Shown: positions 11,201-25,078, numbered from the stretch's first letter. The stretch: DNA of 64,000 nt from Diprion similis (GCF_021155765.1 NC_060111.1:7563981-7627980), one strand, 5' to 3'. Notes: a model not told the origin generated them from the sequence alone. Numbers and translations are program-made.

Positions 11201-13825
11201 CTTATCACTCCGCATTTAAAAATCTTTTTACATCCAACGAAGAAAAATCCTCCTGGGAAATAATTGCTTCGCCATTTTCCTCCTCATTTATTTCCCCAGA
11301 AAATCCAAGATAGAATTTGTCTCATGAGGAAATCTGGAGAGAAAAGTATCAACGACGCTGCGTCTCAGTCTTTACAGAATACAACTTAATCCGATTGGTA
11401 GAACGGAATCGTCGTCCTCGTCATTATTAGGCTTTTTGATGCTTCTGCTTCTCCATGCTTACAGAAAATTTCTCCTCTTATTGTTTCTCCGGTTTTTCGT
11501 CGGCATGAAATCCGACCCAATTAATTGAGTTGGATGTAGGAGGATAAATAATCACTAAAGGAAAGGAAATAAATAAACGAACGAGTTGAAGAAGAGGGGA
11601 AAATTGTTTACCGGCAGAACGACATGTGTGAATAACTTTTTTAACGTATAAAAAATAATCAGCAGGTATAAAGAATCGTAAAACAACACCTCGTCAATTT
11701 TCCTATACGTCAGTGGTAGAAAAAAAAACTGTCAGCTGTTACCTTACCTCCAACATGTAACACTGAGCCTTAGCCAAGGCTGCTCTAGGAAAGACCCAGA
11801 TTGTAAGACTTCATTTGGGTGACGGCTGTACTGTTAATAATTTAAGACTCTTCCAAGTGCTTTCCGTATACCGTTATAGCTATAGGCTAATCTGCAGTAG
11901 CGTCAACGCCACCCTCGAATCTTCATCGATTAAGGAACTTGGCTTCCGAAAAATTTATACCATTTAATAATTTTGGCACGATAAATTCGTGCATTCGGCA
12001 TTTATAAAATCAGATGTCTTCGTGAGACGTACAAAATTTGGAAATACTAGCATTTTAAGAAAAAGCTTTATAGATATCGGTGTTTTGTTTCAAGATGTTT
12101 TCAAACGGTTAATAATATCGTAGATTTGTTGATCGTTATCGATATTTTTAAATTAATTATTAATAATAAAGCATTACAGTGAAATCGTATAAAGTAGTCT
12201 TTACGAATAAAATGTGCGTCGTAGAGTGAAATCTAACGGATCTACTATAAAAACTTTGAATAATTTTGAAGGGATTTGAAACAAAACATCGATATCTAAC
12301 ATTTTGTTTACGATTCCAGTATTTTATATTTTTCAATTGCTAAAGAGGTCTCGCATCTTAGTGACATGACGATTTAACTATTTCGTAATAAGATTAATAA
12401 AAATAACGAATTTTCAGTTAATCGATCTCTTTAAAATTCGAAATCCAAAACTTCGAATTCATTTTTTCTTTGCCATCTGACTCGAATGTTTAACACCTGT
12501 ATAAATTTCCCTCGGTGTTTTTCAACGCTGATAAAAACGCACAATATCGAAAGAGTCCGCAGCGAAGTCCCAGGTGTTTGCTCCAAGTGTAAATGGCAAT
12601 GAAGTCACCAGAGATTTAACGGCGACTGCTATCTGGAGGAAAGAGGAACAATTATTGAAGCGATGAAACACCGGCTGAATGGTAGACACTTTATCCGACT
12701 TTAATCATCCCATTTAGCACCTCCGCATCTCGACAATTAATCAGGTATTGATTTTCTTTCTATATGTTATAAAACAGAAAAAATCTCTGTAATATAAATC
12801 TATATAAAAATTATTAGCCATGCGATGATTTAATCTGCAGTATCGAAAAAGTACGGAAGTAAGAAAAGTTTTGCGAACGAGCAAAAATTTTCATCCATTG
12901 TATAATAATGCTGGAAGGATAGTCGCGCAATTTCCATGAAGGAAATTGTACGTATATGTATATGACTACTGCTGCTGGAAATCTAACTCTCGATGGCTCA
13001 TTTGCAAGTTGAAAATACTAGGTCGATCCATTCCGCGTCGATGCTTCCTTCGTTCGTAACGAGAATTAAGAAGTAAGAAAACCAGGCGGCATCTGGCGAT
13101 TAATTGAGGTAAAAAAATAAATAAACAAATAAATTTTCGATAAGAAAAAGTCATTGGTTAAATCAAGTTTCAAGAATCCTCCTACGTATTTATAGAAAAT
13201 TTAACACCTTTAACACAAGTTCCATATATTTTCTTTTTGCCTAATTTTATCAATGATTTTAACACTATTTTTGTCGGAATTAATGGTTTTTAAAAAGTCA
13301 TTTGTTGGAAATACCTTTTGACGTGATCGTAATAATTTCTTCTATTTTAGTGACTGTATTGTGTACGTAAAAGTAAACGTATTTCAGAGGTGATGAAGCT
13401 ATCTTATAACTACAAGCAGGTCAACCGAGGATGGAATCGTCACGTTGCAGGTACTTGTTGCATCAGCACAACCTGCAGCCACCAGTTCGAGTATTTGCAG
13501 AAAGAAGGCGACGAACGAGAGGAAATGGAATTAACGAAACGAAGAACAAATAACAAAATCGTTCACGACAAACATTCCATCTGCAATTTCACGCGATTTC
13601 AGCGTCCCTTGAGAAAGGTCTGTACATTTATTTTCGTTTATTAACTTGGCCACTGCACTAGAAGAACTTTTAAACCAATTAATGTAAGTAACATATATTG
13701 TAGTTTTTACTTGTAGGATATACGTACTATACCTACCGTATTTTGATTTGACCAACGATTGGATGGATTTTTCGAGGAAAAATAAATAAATAAATGAAAT
13801 GAAGAAATTGGTTAAAATGAATTCC
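8255..13825. other. Long region without recognised genes
   Basis: This is AT-rich DNA with scattered short reading frames (none above about 110 codons) that have no family signature and low-complexity stretches such as the Lys/Glu-rich run near 9500-9560. It must contain the 5' exon(s) and promoter of the SV2-like gene, since its first recognised exon (8254-8204) lacks a start codon. A GTAAGT-type donor on the minus strand near 9630 is one possible noncoding leader exon, but nothing else supports it. Confidence 0.5.
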
Positions 13826-14003
13826 TGCCAAATATTGAGCAAACTTTCGTGGTGCAACATTGGAGAAAACAATCTTTGAACGAAGCTTTTTTACCGTTGT
13901 TGAAATAAACTAGCTTCTGTGAAAACGAAAGCCATCTTTGTCGTTGCTGTTATGATTGTACGCGTAAAATGTTGAGCCAAGTTCCGTCCAACATTGAACG
14001 CAC
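13826..14003. repeat. 178-bp direct repeat, copy A
   Basis: Identical by eye to 14152-14329, with a 326-bp offset. Flanks just outside are only loosely similar. Non-coding. Confidence 0.9.
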
Positions 14004-14151
14004 GGAAAGACTGTAGGTATATAACAGACATTCGATTTTTTTTTTTCTTGTACAATATATATGTACTCGATACATCGTATCTTCATTGAACCAGCGAGTG
14101 AAAAAGAATGAGAAAAAAATGAAAAGAACGAAATTGGTGAAGACTATTCTC

Positions 14152-14329
14152 TGCCAAATATTGAGCAAACTTTCGTGGTGCAACATTGGAGAAAACAATC
14201 TTTGAACGAAGCTTTTTTACCGTTGTTGAAATAAACTAGCTTCTGTGAAAACGAAAGCCATCTTTGTCGTTGCTGTTATGATTGTACGCGTAAAATGTTG
14301 AGCCAAGTTCCGTCCAACATTGAACGCAC
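14152..14329. repeat. 178-bp direct repeat, copy B
   Basis: Second copy of 13826-14003. To its right, 14330-14600 is richer in G+C and CpG than the surroundings. Confidence 0.9.
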
Positions 14330-14605
14330 CTAGAGACTCACACAGGCATCGGTTCTTGCTAGAATAACGCGGAACTTGCAGCGCGTCGCGACGTCGCGAC
14401 ACTGGCTTGATTCGAGGGTGGGGTGAGCTTCGGGGTTGGTAGTCGAGCAGCGTCCGTCGACAGGGTTGAACGTAATCCTTGACGTTAGCTGCTGAAGGAG
14501 AGTGACGCGATCTTGAAAAATTCGGTAGGGAGAAGCCGGTTGATTTGCAACGTTGCGGTTTAAAATGGATTGAAGTCACGGGATATCAGAGAGTGATAAT
14601 TCAGG
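14330..14605 (+). promoter_or_regulatory. Possible promoter / 5' leader exon upstream of the SLC45 gene
   Basis: This is a locally GC- and CpG-richer stretch (for example CGTCGCGACGTCGCGAC near 14385-14400) in AT-rich surroundings, about 1.3 kb upstream of the SLC45 start codon. A splice-donor-like CAG|GTTGGT lies at its right end. That pattern fits an untranslated first exon, but only composition and position support it. Confidence 0.25.
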
Positions 14606-15873
14606 TTGGTTGTTGCATTATTTTTATTGCACGTATTTACTCTACCCTCATTCACTGAAATAATAAGCAAATTTTTTTCTTTCTTTGAACCATTTTTTCC
14701 CCTTTCTACTTCTGCTCTTTTTTTCCACCATCCCTGGCATTCGGACTTACGGATACTTTGATTCGCCGCGTAATCCCGAAGGATTATCGCAATCCGGATC
14801 AACAGGTATATTGTGCTTATCCCAATTCACGAACTTTTTTTTTTTTTACAGCATTTATTTCGCGTCGTGAATTACTGCAATTTATACACTGGTGAGAAGA
14901 AAATTAAGTAAATATAATCACGAGTCTCTATAGCTCGAAGCCTTGGATTTTCACTTGTCATTACATTCTTGACGCTATACCTTTTCTGTTTTTTTTTTTT
15001 GTGTTTGGATTTTTCGAGTACATTCTGTCCTTCTTATGTTTTCAACTAGTATATTACAGAACTTTGAAAATCAGGCTCCAGTGTTAAAATTAGAAAAAAA
15101 TGGCGCGGTTTAGGTCACATCAACTTCTCACAGATGAGATTAATAAATCATTAAAGTAATCTGTTCGATTCACGCCTAAAAAGAATTGATTAAATTGCTT
15201 TTGATCGAAACAATTAGCGATAAGATTTCTTTGTTGTTTGACGCATAAAATACACAAAAGTGTAATCACGTGAATCACTAATTGCAGTTACAGCCAGTGT
15301 TTTCTTATATTTTCTACCTGGAAACTCGCGCAAACACTTTGCTCGATCCAAGAAAGCTTGAAGGTTAAAAGAAGTGTTATTCTTCACTTTCGATAGATTT
15401 TCGGTCGTTTTTTATTCTCAATCCGATTAGCAAATTCTCGGAGTTAGGCCATTCTGATTCGCATCCCCCGAATTTTTTCCATCTAATTTAATTGGGCATT
15501 CGTTTAGAGAAAACCAAAAATCTTAGGTAAGGAATTTCAGGCCAATTACAAATTCTCGAATTAGTCATTTCTCATTCGTTCGATGCATCATATTAGGCTT
15601 CGCAAATTCGGATTTTTAAATCTACGGAATAATATAGTTTTCACTGTTAGCAAAGAGTTACCAAGAAACAATTACACGCCTTGTACCTAAGAGTAATTCC
15701 ACCCGAATGAACAGGAGACATGAGAACCGCCATAACTAGAGCAGCAGCGTTCTTCCATTTTCATGAAACTTTTCTCGGGGTGAATCGAATCTCCGCTTTT
15801 ATACGGAACTGTCACTCGACGTTTTAAACTGTTTTATTCAGGGTTAAGGACAAGATAAGAAGAATCGGAAATA
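14606..15873. other. Non-coding region upstream of the SLC45 start codon
   Basis: AT-rich with poly-T runs (about 14837, 14990). No coding signal seen. It may be a 5' UTR intron or promoter region. Confidence 0.5.
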
Positions 15874-18800
15874 ATGGTGGATAAACTGCACGAGTACGAG
15901 GGATTAGCCGGTAGGATTCACGGAGTGCGAGATAAAGTTGGCGAGAAATGGAACGGTTGGAAAGAGTGGAAACAGAGCATTCCTTTGGACCAAGGACTCG
16001 AGGGTGTTTTGAACCATCTTCGAGGCCCTCCAAAGCTGGAAAAGACCCTCGACGACTATTCGCACATATACAGGTGCGTTACATCCGCTCTCATATACGA
16101 GTGAAGTGCTGAAAAAGAGGGTGAATCTATTGATCTCAACACCCAATTATTCAATTCGATGGGGAAGTGTTTTATTAAAAAATATGTAAATCGATCTTGA
16201 TCGAATTACTTCAAATTTCGAGACAATATATAACTTGGATAGTTTACCGCTTGTGCCACAATCCCTTCACTTCTCTTCCAATGATCATTTTTTTATAACA
16301 ATCGTATTAAAAGTTTGTAAAAAGTCGTTTTGACTAAAAATCGAATTTCAACATGAGAGTATCGCGATTGAAAACCAAAAGAAAAAAGAGAAAAAAAAAC
16401 AGCATACCATGGTAAAGAAGACGAACCCCGTCTTAACTGTCTCCAGATTTGACGTAAGTGAAATCAATTTGAAATATCGCAACGACCGTAAAACATGTCG
16501 CCAAGCAAAACGGTTGATGTTACTGATAACAACGATACTTTCTATTTATGGATTATAGTGAAAAAATTTAAAAAATTAAAAATACAAACGAAGTTCGATC
16601 AAGTGTGATGCACTTCTTCAGGAATTTACTCGTATCTAATACCTAGAATCATAATTGGGCGACCAGAATGTGAAACAAGTATCCAAAATTCAGGAAAAAA
16701 ACGCGGGGTGAGCTGGTCCGGATCTCGGCCGCCGTGATGGGCATCGAGTTTTCTTACGCGGCCGAAACCGCGTTCGTGTCACCGACGCTCCTCAAGATCG
16801 GTGTGGACCACCAGCACATGACCTTGGTCTGGGCGCTGAGTCCTCTGGTTGGTTTTTTCGTGACCCCGTTCCTCGGCAGCGTGAGTGACCGTTGCAGAAT
16901 ACGACAAGGAAGAAGAAGGCCGTTCATCCTGCTCCTGGCCATCGGTGTCTTCATCGGTGAGTGATTGATCGATTGATTGACAGAGAATTATAAATGGACA
17001 TGACGCTACTGTAAAGCAGAAAAATATACAGATAGAATTGACAAAATTCTTTTCACAGAACTAGAATAAATTATGTGAATTGTAAACGAATTGGCAACTG
17101 AAAATGTTAGCGTGGCGAACTTAATTAACCTTTAGACTGCCGGGGTTTTATGAGCTTTAATCCCCTTAGAAATTCCCCAAATGGTGTGCCTGTATGTTAA
17201 ATATAACCGATCACAGTTAGAACCTATACTTTAGGCTTTCCGGCAGTTAACGGTAGAGAAAAATTTAAATTAGCGGATCCAATATGGCGGTGAAAAATCG
17301 AAAAAGTCCCTCTACCCAACCTGTATTGGATGAGTTTTGAAATTTCGAGTTCAGATTCGTGATCAGTGACCTCGAAAACCCCCGAATACCGAGTTTCATC
17401 GAAATCAAGTGACGTTTTGGATTTTAGTCCGCCATCTTGAATTTCGAAATTTATCGGTCATATTCGCAATCTTCAACCTAAGTTTTCATAGATTGCTCTA
17501 CAACGCCTATATTTGCATCTTCCGACATTGATTCATATGAAAACGTACGTAAAGTGATCTAGAGAGAGAAGACTCGAGAGTGAGGGAGAAAGAGAGTGAA
17601 AATATGCGAGAGGCCTAAGACCGATCGATGTAAGACTCGGGGCTTCAATTTCCAGGATTGATCCTCGTCCCCAACGGTGAAAACATGGGATACGCCTTCG
17701 GCGACACTCCGACGGTTGTCAATCAAACCGTTCCTTTGGGGCATCGAACCTCGGGCACAACTTCTACGGGTGAAAACCATCACTCGCCTCCAACCTCGTC
17801 CCATTCTTGGGGGATATTCTTCACAATACTCGGGACTGTTCTCCTCGACTTTGACGCTGACGCGTGTCAAAGCCCAGCCAGAGCCTATCTTCTAGACGTC
17901 ACTGTTCCAGGTAGGCGTCGAATATCCTCTTCAATTCAAATAAATTTCGAGTTTCAATATCACCGCATCGTCTAGTCAATAAGTATCTCGCAATTTGGAG
18001 GTTAGAAATGAAAGTGGTCGGAGTAAGTTTGACCCAATTTTTTTTATATCAAAAGAATTCCCACCTTGCTTAGTAAAAATGAATATTCTCACTCTCGTAT
18101 ACTTACGCGTACTTTTTCTTCAACTTGATTACTTATGCTTACATGAATCAATAAAATTGCCGAGGTGCAACTTCGCCAATCGAATCCATTCGGCAGTTAC
18201 AAATTGATTGTAACTTAATCTTTACCTCGCATCATTGCAAAACCCTGATTACACCTCACAGAGGATCATGCCCGGGGACTCAGCACTTTCACCATCATGG
18301 CCGGATTGGGGGGCTTCATGGGCTATGGACTGGGAGGCATCAACTGGGACGCAACGACCCTTGGGGTCATGCTGGGGGGCCACCTTCACGCGACCTTCAC
18401 CTTAATCACGATAATATTCGTGATATGCGTCTTTTGCACCATCACCAGCTTCAAGGAAATTCCACTTGAGGTCCTCGAGCGGGATCAGTACCAACGATTC
18501 CACGACCAGAAGGTATTGGAAAATGCCCTCGTGACGTCAGAGTCTGGTTCTCGGCGCCATTTTGTCACCACATAACCTAAATTCTTAATTTTAACGAGGG
18601 CACATCGCGATTTTCCGGGGTTTCCAATTACTCACGACACACAATTTAATGAAACGTGATAAATAATATACCTGTTCCACCATCCAATAGCGAATGAACA
18701 CAGTCAACGGTTAGCTAGTAGCTTGGCTGCATTAGTTCGATTTTTTCCACCAGACGACGCATTGCAAAGTGATAATCCCGATGGATAATGAAAATATTCT

Positions 18801-21800
18801 GACGGTATTTTTATACGTTGTTTGTAAAATATAAGTTTATCCAGAACAATTTTAGGTATGTCGGAAAAATTCACGGAACCTTTTATCTCATTGTGTGATT
18901 AAGTTAAATTCACCTCTCCTCTTCATCTTACAGATAATTTGAATGAAAAAAAAACTTTCCAAGAGGAAAGGGATATTTTATTTTGAGACTAGCAAACATT
19001 CTTTTTTTCCTTTGACGTTGACGAAAAAAATCATCTTCTTGCTTCATGGACTAGTTTTTATTTCTTTCCACCAAATCATCTTTACTTTCTTTGGCAAAAA
19101 ATTATTCGCGGTAAAATATCGTACTTTCTTTCACCACCCGGAAAGAAACAGTTTTTCGAATCAACGAAAATAAATTCTTTCCTTTTATTCTTGTTTTTGT
19201 CGTCTTTATTGATTTTTTGTTTCTTTTTTCTTTTCTTTTCTTCAGTACTCAGATGGAAATAAGGATAATCTATTACAATTTATAGAGATAATACATCTTA
19301 TTTGGATGAATTTGTTACTGAATAATTTCACCTTTATCAGATTATCTAGTTCAACATTGACGATATTCTATTCATTGAAGATTTTCTCGTCGATTTCAAT
19401 CGTTAGCAAAATTTCCTCCGCAGATGTCGGAGAGCAGGAAGTCGGAAGAGTCGGACAAGATTGCAGCCGAGGAGTGTACCTCGTATGGAACCCTGACGCA
19501 GGCGGAGGATCCGACGAACATTGGAAACACTGCAGAGGCTAGTTGACGATGAAAAAACGAGGAAATTCAAACGTAAAAATCAAACATATCCGCGATTTCA
19601 GGAGTTCATCCTCAGGCAGCTACCCACCGGTGAACGTCCCAAGCGACCTGGCGCTGTTCCCATGATTCCCGACGTGCTTCCGGAGGCTGCAATGGCGACG
19701 GAGAACAACGGATTCGACGAGGGCGTAGAGACGAGCTCCAGAACAACTCTGAGAGAGTATCTTCTCTCGATACTCTACATGCCTCACAGCATGAGGATGC
19801 TGTGCTTGACGAATCTGTTCTGCTGGATGGCACACGTCTGCTACTCTCTCTACTTCACCGATTTTGTTGGCGAGGCGGTTTACGGGGGTGATCCTAAGGT
19901 CAGGATCAATTAATTATTTTACTGAAGTTCCGAATTTGAAGGTTCCGAAATGAAAGATTCCATAAATTCAAGTTACGATAGAGAAAAGTTCCGATGAATA
20001 AAGTTTCGTGAAAATATTGAACATCAAAGACATGGAAAGATCAAAGTGGTGAGATTTCAACAAGCCAGAAGTTCACGGAAATGAAAATCTTGGATCATTC
20101 GGAATTTCGATGCTTCATATGTTCAAATTTTCTCATTCTCGCACTTTCGGAACTTTGCACTTTCCGAACTTTGAGACTCGGGTTTCGGACGGTTGGATAC
20201 TTTGATGTTTCGTCAAGGGCTGATTTCTTTACGTCAAGTTTCGAAAAGGTGTCGCGTATCAGGTTGTAACAACCAAAAATGCAATATTGGTGGCAAAAGG
20301 GCCTACAATTTTTTTACCATCCGCACGGAAAATCAAGCGTTTGAAAATATAACGTTTTCCCATTAATAAGTATAAACATGAAGAAAAAGATCGAAACATA
20401 AGGTCGTAACCACAATTTTTTTTTTTTACAAATATTTCGAAAACCATTGAAACGCATAAATAAATCAATATCTGCAAAAATTCAGAAATCTTAGATAATC
20501 ATTCTCCAAAACCAACACAAAAGGTCATAACCGCAAATTATATCTCGATCTTCTGAACCTCGATTATCTAAACCGTCAATTATCGAAGTAAAAGAAAATT
20601 ATTTTTGGCAAATACGACCTCATGGAATTAATCAACCTAAGTTTTTATAGTCGAATCAGTAGCAGATGGTCGTATCTACCAGTACATACGACATTTTTTT
20701 TTTTAATTAAACTGTTATTCAATTTCGACCTTTTGACCATATTTTCATATTTTAAGCCAATGTACGATAAAAAAAAAAGACTAAATCGGTGTCTCATGAC
20801 CCATATTTTACATCCTAAGATGGCGAACGACGTATTTTCTCACACTAATCGCGAGACATCTTTTCCAGGTGAAAAAAAACGGGACGTAACACCTCTCTTA
20901 AACGTCTTTTTCAGCACTTTTAGCTCTGCCATGCTGTTTCAGGAATTCCACCCTGTTCCTCTCCAATACTTTTCAATCTTTATTTCAGGCTTCCGACGGA
21001 TCTACTGAACGACAACTTTACGAATCCGGGGTTCGATTTGGGTGCTGGGGGATGTCGATGTACTCCTTATCGTGTGCCTGTTACTCGCTCGTCATTGAGA
21101 AACTCATTAAACGCTACAAGTTAGTCTTACAATTAGCAATAAGATATGTCATACTAAAAATTTTCTAGGTCATTGTAAAACTAAGGACGTTCACCGTGTC
21201 ATTAAGTAATTATTTGTTCCGTGAGCCTTACTCAATGTCGGATTGACGCTTGTGAGTTTTAATTGGTATAACAGCAAGTTGCGGCTAATTTTTATCGTAC
21301 AGACGCAAATACTAGGTGACACACAACTTCGTTTGAATCATTAATATACGCTTGCCAAATCACAGGGTGATTAATGGTTATTAAATTCAATCAATTAAAT
21401 CTTTATATTCAGAGCAGAATTGCTTTTGATTATGAAAAACGGCCTTGCTTTTGCTAAATCTGTATCATAAGTTGCTCCGAAAATATTGATTTAACGAACA
21501 ATTTTAAATAATTTGTCATTCTGCTGATCCGGTCAAACGTAAAGGCAATTGATCGGCTGCCTGATGTAAGCTTGATGAGTTTCGTATGTTGAATAGGAAA
21601 CAATTTTAATCTAAAACCGGAGCTAATAACCCTTGTTTAAATGCATAATAATCTTTCTACTCTAGGAAAATTCCCAAAAATAACAAGAGAATTATTAATT
21701 AATTCCTCGGTCATTCGCAGAGCCCGGAAAGTCTATATATGCGGCCTGCTGTTCTACAGCACGGGAATGATGATGATGGCGCTGACGAAACACCCTGTGG

Positions 21801-23068
21801 GTGTAATTATTTTCTCGTGGACAGCCGGCGTCATGTATTCGACACTCTTTACAATGCCGTATCTGCTAATTGCCCATTACCACGCTTCGTCAACGGTAAT
21901 ATAAGTCCACACATTACATGCAACTTCGGTGGAAATAATTCTCTGAAAAGAAAAACAGCAATCAAAGAACAACGATCAATTTCCAAAATCAATCTCCGAG
22001 ATAGACAGCTCGACGGTCTATCGGTGAGAAATTCGGAAATTGTTGAACGTAATCGGTGAACCTTTGAAGAAATTGAACTACGTTTCTAAGCGTAAAATGT
22101 TAGTTATATATAACAGTTTCGAACAATATTCAAAATTGTTCAAGGTGTTAATTGCAAAGCGAGATACGAAAGCAGATTTGATAATTAAATTGCTTTGAAA
22201 TTAAAATTTTTTTTTTTATTGTAATTCGTGCAAACTTTAACACAAATTACATCTCGATATGAGATAAAAAAATTTTTTACGGCATGGGCATTGAGAAGTC
22301 CACTTTTTGTGGCAGTTTTCGTTCCGTAAAGTGACGCCTTATACGGCAGCGAACAAAGTTGCGGAATAAAGTCTTTATTTCGCAGTTTTGATGCGCAGTT
22401 CGAAGTGCGCATCCCAAACTGCCAAATAAAGTAGCTTCGTCGTACGGATCACGACATAACCTCACTCTTCGTTTTGCTTTTCAATGCCCATACCGTAAAA
22501 AATATTGTATGTGGCATGCCACATAAATAGCTAATAAAACATTCTTATAACGAAAATGAATATGATTAAGAAATTGAAGTGAAAATTTCTCGCGGATTAT
22601 CGGGTGATAAACAAATTCTCATAATGCGATGATTTTCATGAAAAACAGGCCTTTTCCAACTTTCGGAATAAATACGGGACTTTTTATTGGAAAAAATTAT
22701 TTATCGACATAATTGGTAAATTTATACAGAAATTCTTGGAAAAATTTTCAGAGAATAATTTCACTGGCTAGACTATCTCGGTCAATCCTCTCCGCTTCGA
22801 GTGACCTGATAAAACCATCATTTCATGTCTTCTACAGTTCGAGGTCGGGGTGGATGGGGTCGCTGTTCAAAGCGGCGGTGTCCGAGGCCTGGGTACGGAC
22901 GTGGCGATCGTTTCGTCGATGGTGTTCCTGGCGCAATTCCTCCTGTCCTGTGGTCTTGGGACCATCGTCAGCGTCTCGGGAACGACAACAGCAGTCGTAT
23001 GGGTGGCATGCATGTTGGCCGCTTGCGGTGCCGCTTCAGCAACCCAAATCATGTACTTGGATCTCTGA
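15874..23068 (+). CDS. SLC45: SLC45-family proton-coupled sugar transporter
   Basis: This is a complete nine-exon membrane transporter, 638 aa. Exons are 15874-16073, 16694-16956, 17656-17910, 18262-18512, 19424-19537, 19602-19898, 20989-21119, 21721-21895 and 22838-23068; phases agree at every junction. SLC45 proteins are 12-TM symporters related to plant sucrose carriers. Hallmarks here are GIEFSYAAETAF (residues ~83-94), GRRRPF (~139-144), the signature DFDADACQSPARAYLLDV (~219-236), then EDHARGLSTFTIMAGLGG. A hydrophilic Glu/Ser-rich loop (~320-410) separates the two halves. The last exon ends with a TM12-like hydrophobic run and Leu-Asp-Leu-stop. The start ATG has a good context (ATAATGG) and opens an acidic/basic cytosolic N-terminus. 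The fifth intron (19538-19601) must use a GC donor if my frame is right. Orthology to insect Slc45-1 / vertebrate SLC45A1 is likely; substrate not proven. Confidence 0.93.
22277..22498. mobile_element. 222-bp TIR element, copy 2 (intron 8 of the SLC45 gene)
   Basis: Same length, orientation and terminal inverted repeats as 3957-4178. It sits in the intron between SLC45 exons 8 and 9. It is followed by an uninterrupted GGCATGCC, where copy 1 carries a 110-bp insertion. Confidence 0.75.
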
Positions 23069-25078
23069 AGAGCATACGTATGACTACTATATCAACAAGT
23101 TTTGAGCACCGAATAACTGGTTGATGGATATACGCGATCGCCAGTGTCGTACAAGCTAATCAGTTTTATTGTCTGGAAAAAAATATCAAGAGATTATGCA
23201 TAGAAAAATTAAGTCTCTCTGTAATAGGCGTGACACATACACCATTATCCTTATTTTTGTCTATGGGTAGTCAAGATGGGTAGAGTTATACCCATCACTG
23301 AGATAAAAGCAGAATCATCTAGATGAAAATTAAGGATAAACTTAAATTGACTCGAATTATCTCTATGTATTAGATGAAAGGTGAAGTGAATTTATCGAAG
23401 ATAATTATCTTAGATAAAATTATACAACAACAATTATAGTACACCGCGAATTAGGCATCATGATTCGGCAGAGGTAAAAATGAAAACGCATTGAATCACG
23501 GCATGATACAGACGTGGGAAAAGAATTTGGTTCCGAGCTTAGCGACTTGCGTCTTTTTTAATTTTTGACAATGTCGATTCAAGTTCGGTTCGTATATCGA
23601 CATAAAAAATATGTTGGAAAACATTATATCAGCTGCGATTTATTGCAATATTAATTTCTCCGATATCGAAGGCGCAGAAAAGTTCGCGCAAGCTGATGGG
23701 CTTTTATTCTGTTACATTGTGTTATTTTTGAGTAAAAATTACTGTGAAAATGTACATTTATTTATACAAGTGGAATATTCCTCGCGCCTATTTGCTGAAT
23801 AAGTTAGCGACTATCTATTTTGATTGAAACGAAATATTTGAGCATGCACAAATAGCCAATAGTGTATACATATAATGGTATGTAAAGTGTTTGAAATACA
23901 TCGTCGCGTTAAATCCATAATATACATACACATGCATATTTTAATCTTATCTGATTTATTTAAAACAAAATTATCATTGTATATAATATGACGTAATAAT
24001 CGTAATAGGTATGCTGTAAAACTACCACATTCAACGTGTAAATATTACTTATTACTGTAATCAAGTAGTTTATAGAGTTAATAAAATTAAACGAACACCG
24101 CTATAATCAATGTTTCCCAAATCCCGTGGTACTATCGTGTGAAAAAAGTGTCTCAGCGTAGTTTGACAGTTTGAGAGTTTAATGTAATCACCGAAAATCC
24201 CAATGCATAAAGCCACGCGAATTGCGCAGTAGCCCATTCACGTTTATGGAGTGGATATATCGTGTAGGCATATATGTATGCATTTTATTGCAATATCCAC
24301 GCTTCCTCATCACCTGCGGATAACAGTTTAATCATACATTCATATCAAGGTGTACCATCAAGTACTTATAGTTAAGACAGTATTGGCCTTGATTTATAGG
24401 TGTACTTTAAAATTTCAATTGATGTAATTTATTGCAACAGCCTCTTGTGGTGATTAAATTTAAACCATTGATATCCTGACGTGTAATATATACTGACGGT
24501 TCAGTGAAGTGCTGCCCACAGTTTTCGGAGAACAAAGTTTCCCTATAAATTGCTACACTTATCTAACCTAACCATTACAGAATGAAGCTACCTTGTACTT
24601 CATGTTCGGACGATAATATAACGATTGAAAATAAAAACGAATGAAATTCAATGACACCGCATTTTATTTGTCAGGAATGAAATTTTCAACGTCGTTGCAG
24701 TGACGATATTTTCCTCAGTTTTACGAGCAATTCGTGCTTACGATTACAGTGGACGGAATAATTCATCTAATACTAAGATTCTCAGATATATATTTAACTG
24801 CGGGCATCAGTGTGCGGATAGAATCAACGAAACTAATCCAATAATCTTATCAACGATACAGCGAGGAGTTTCTGTAAGCGAACAATTTGAAGGACGCTTC
24901 GCCGGCAAATAGACAACCGAAGTTACGTGTTACATGCAGTAAAACATCTTGTGCGTAACTTTGGTGGTCTATCTGCAGGCGCAGCGTCTTTCAAATGATG
25001 CGCTTTCTACGAATCCTCCCAGGATCTTACTTGAATGTAAGTTAATTATTGACTTTCGGCACAATGATATCTGTAAAA
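23069..25078. other. Intergenic region between convergent genes
   Basis: The SLC45 gene (plus) and TTC21B (minus) converge here, so it must contain both 3' UTRs. Candidate poly(A) signals are AATAAA at about 24079 on the plus strand for SLC45, and TTTATT at about 24663 (AATAAA on the minus strand) for TTC21B. No other gene is evident. Confidence 0.5.

Noticed and set aside
14217-14579. 120-codon minus-strand frame
   Set aside because: It spans the duplicated 178-bp segment, has no family match, and its length is explained by local G+C enrichment.
17110-17260. Possible small inverted-repeat element with ACTGCCGG ends in an SLC45 intron
   Set aside because: The inverted similarity is only about 15 bp and imperfect, too weak to call without other copies.
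20250-20900. Long plus-strand frame and repeated GGTCGTAACC-like words in an SLC45 intron
   Set aside because: The frame lacks any family signature and the words are short and irregular; nothing supports a gene or defined repeat.
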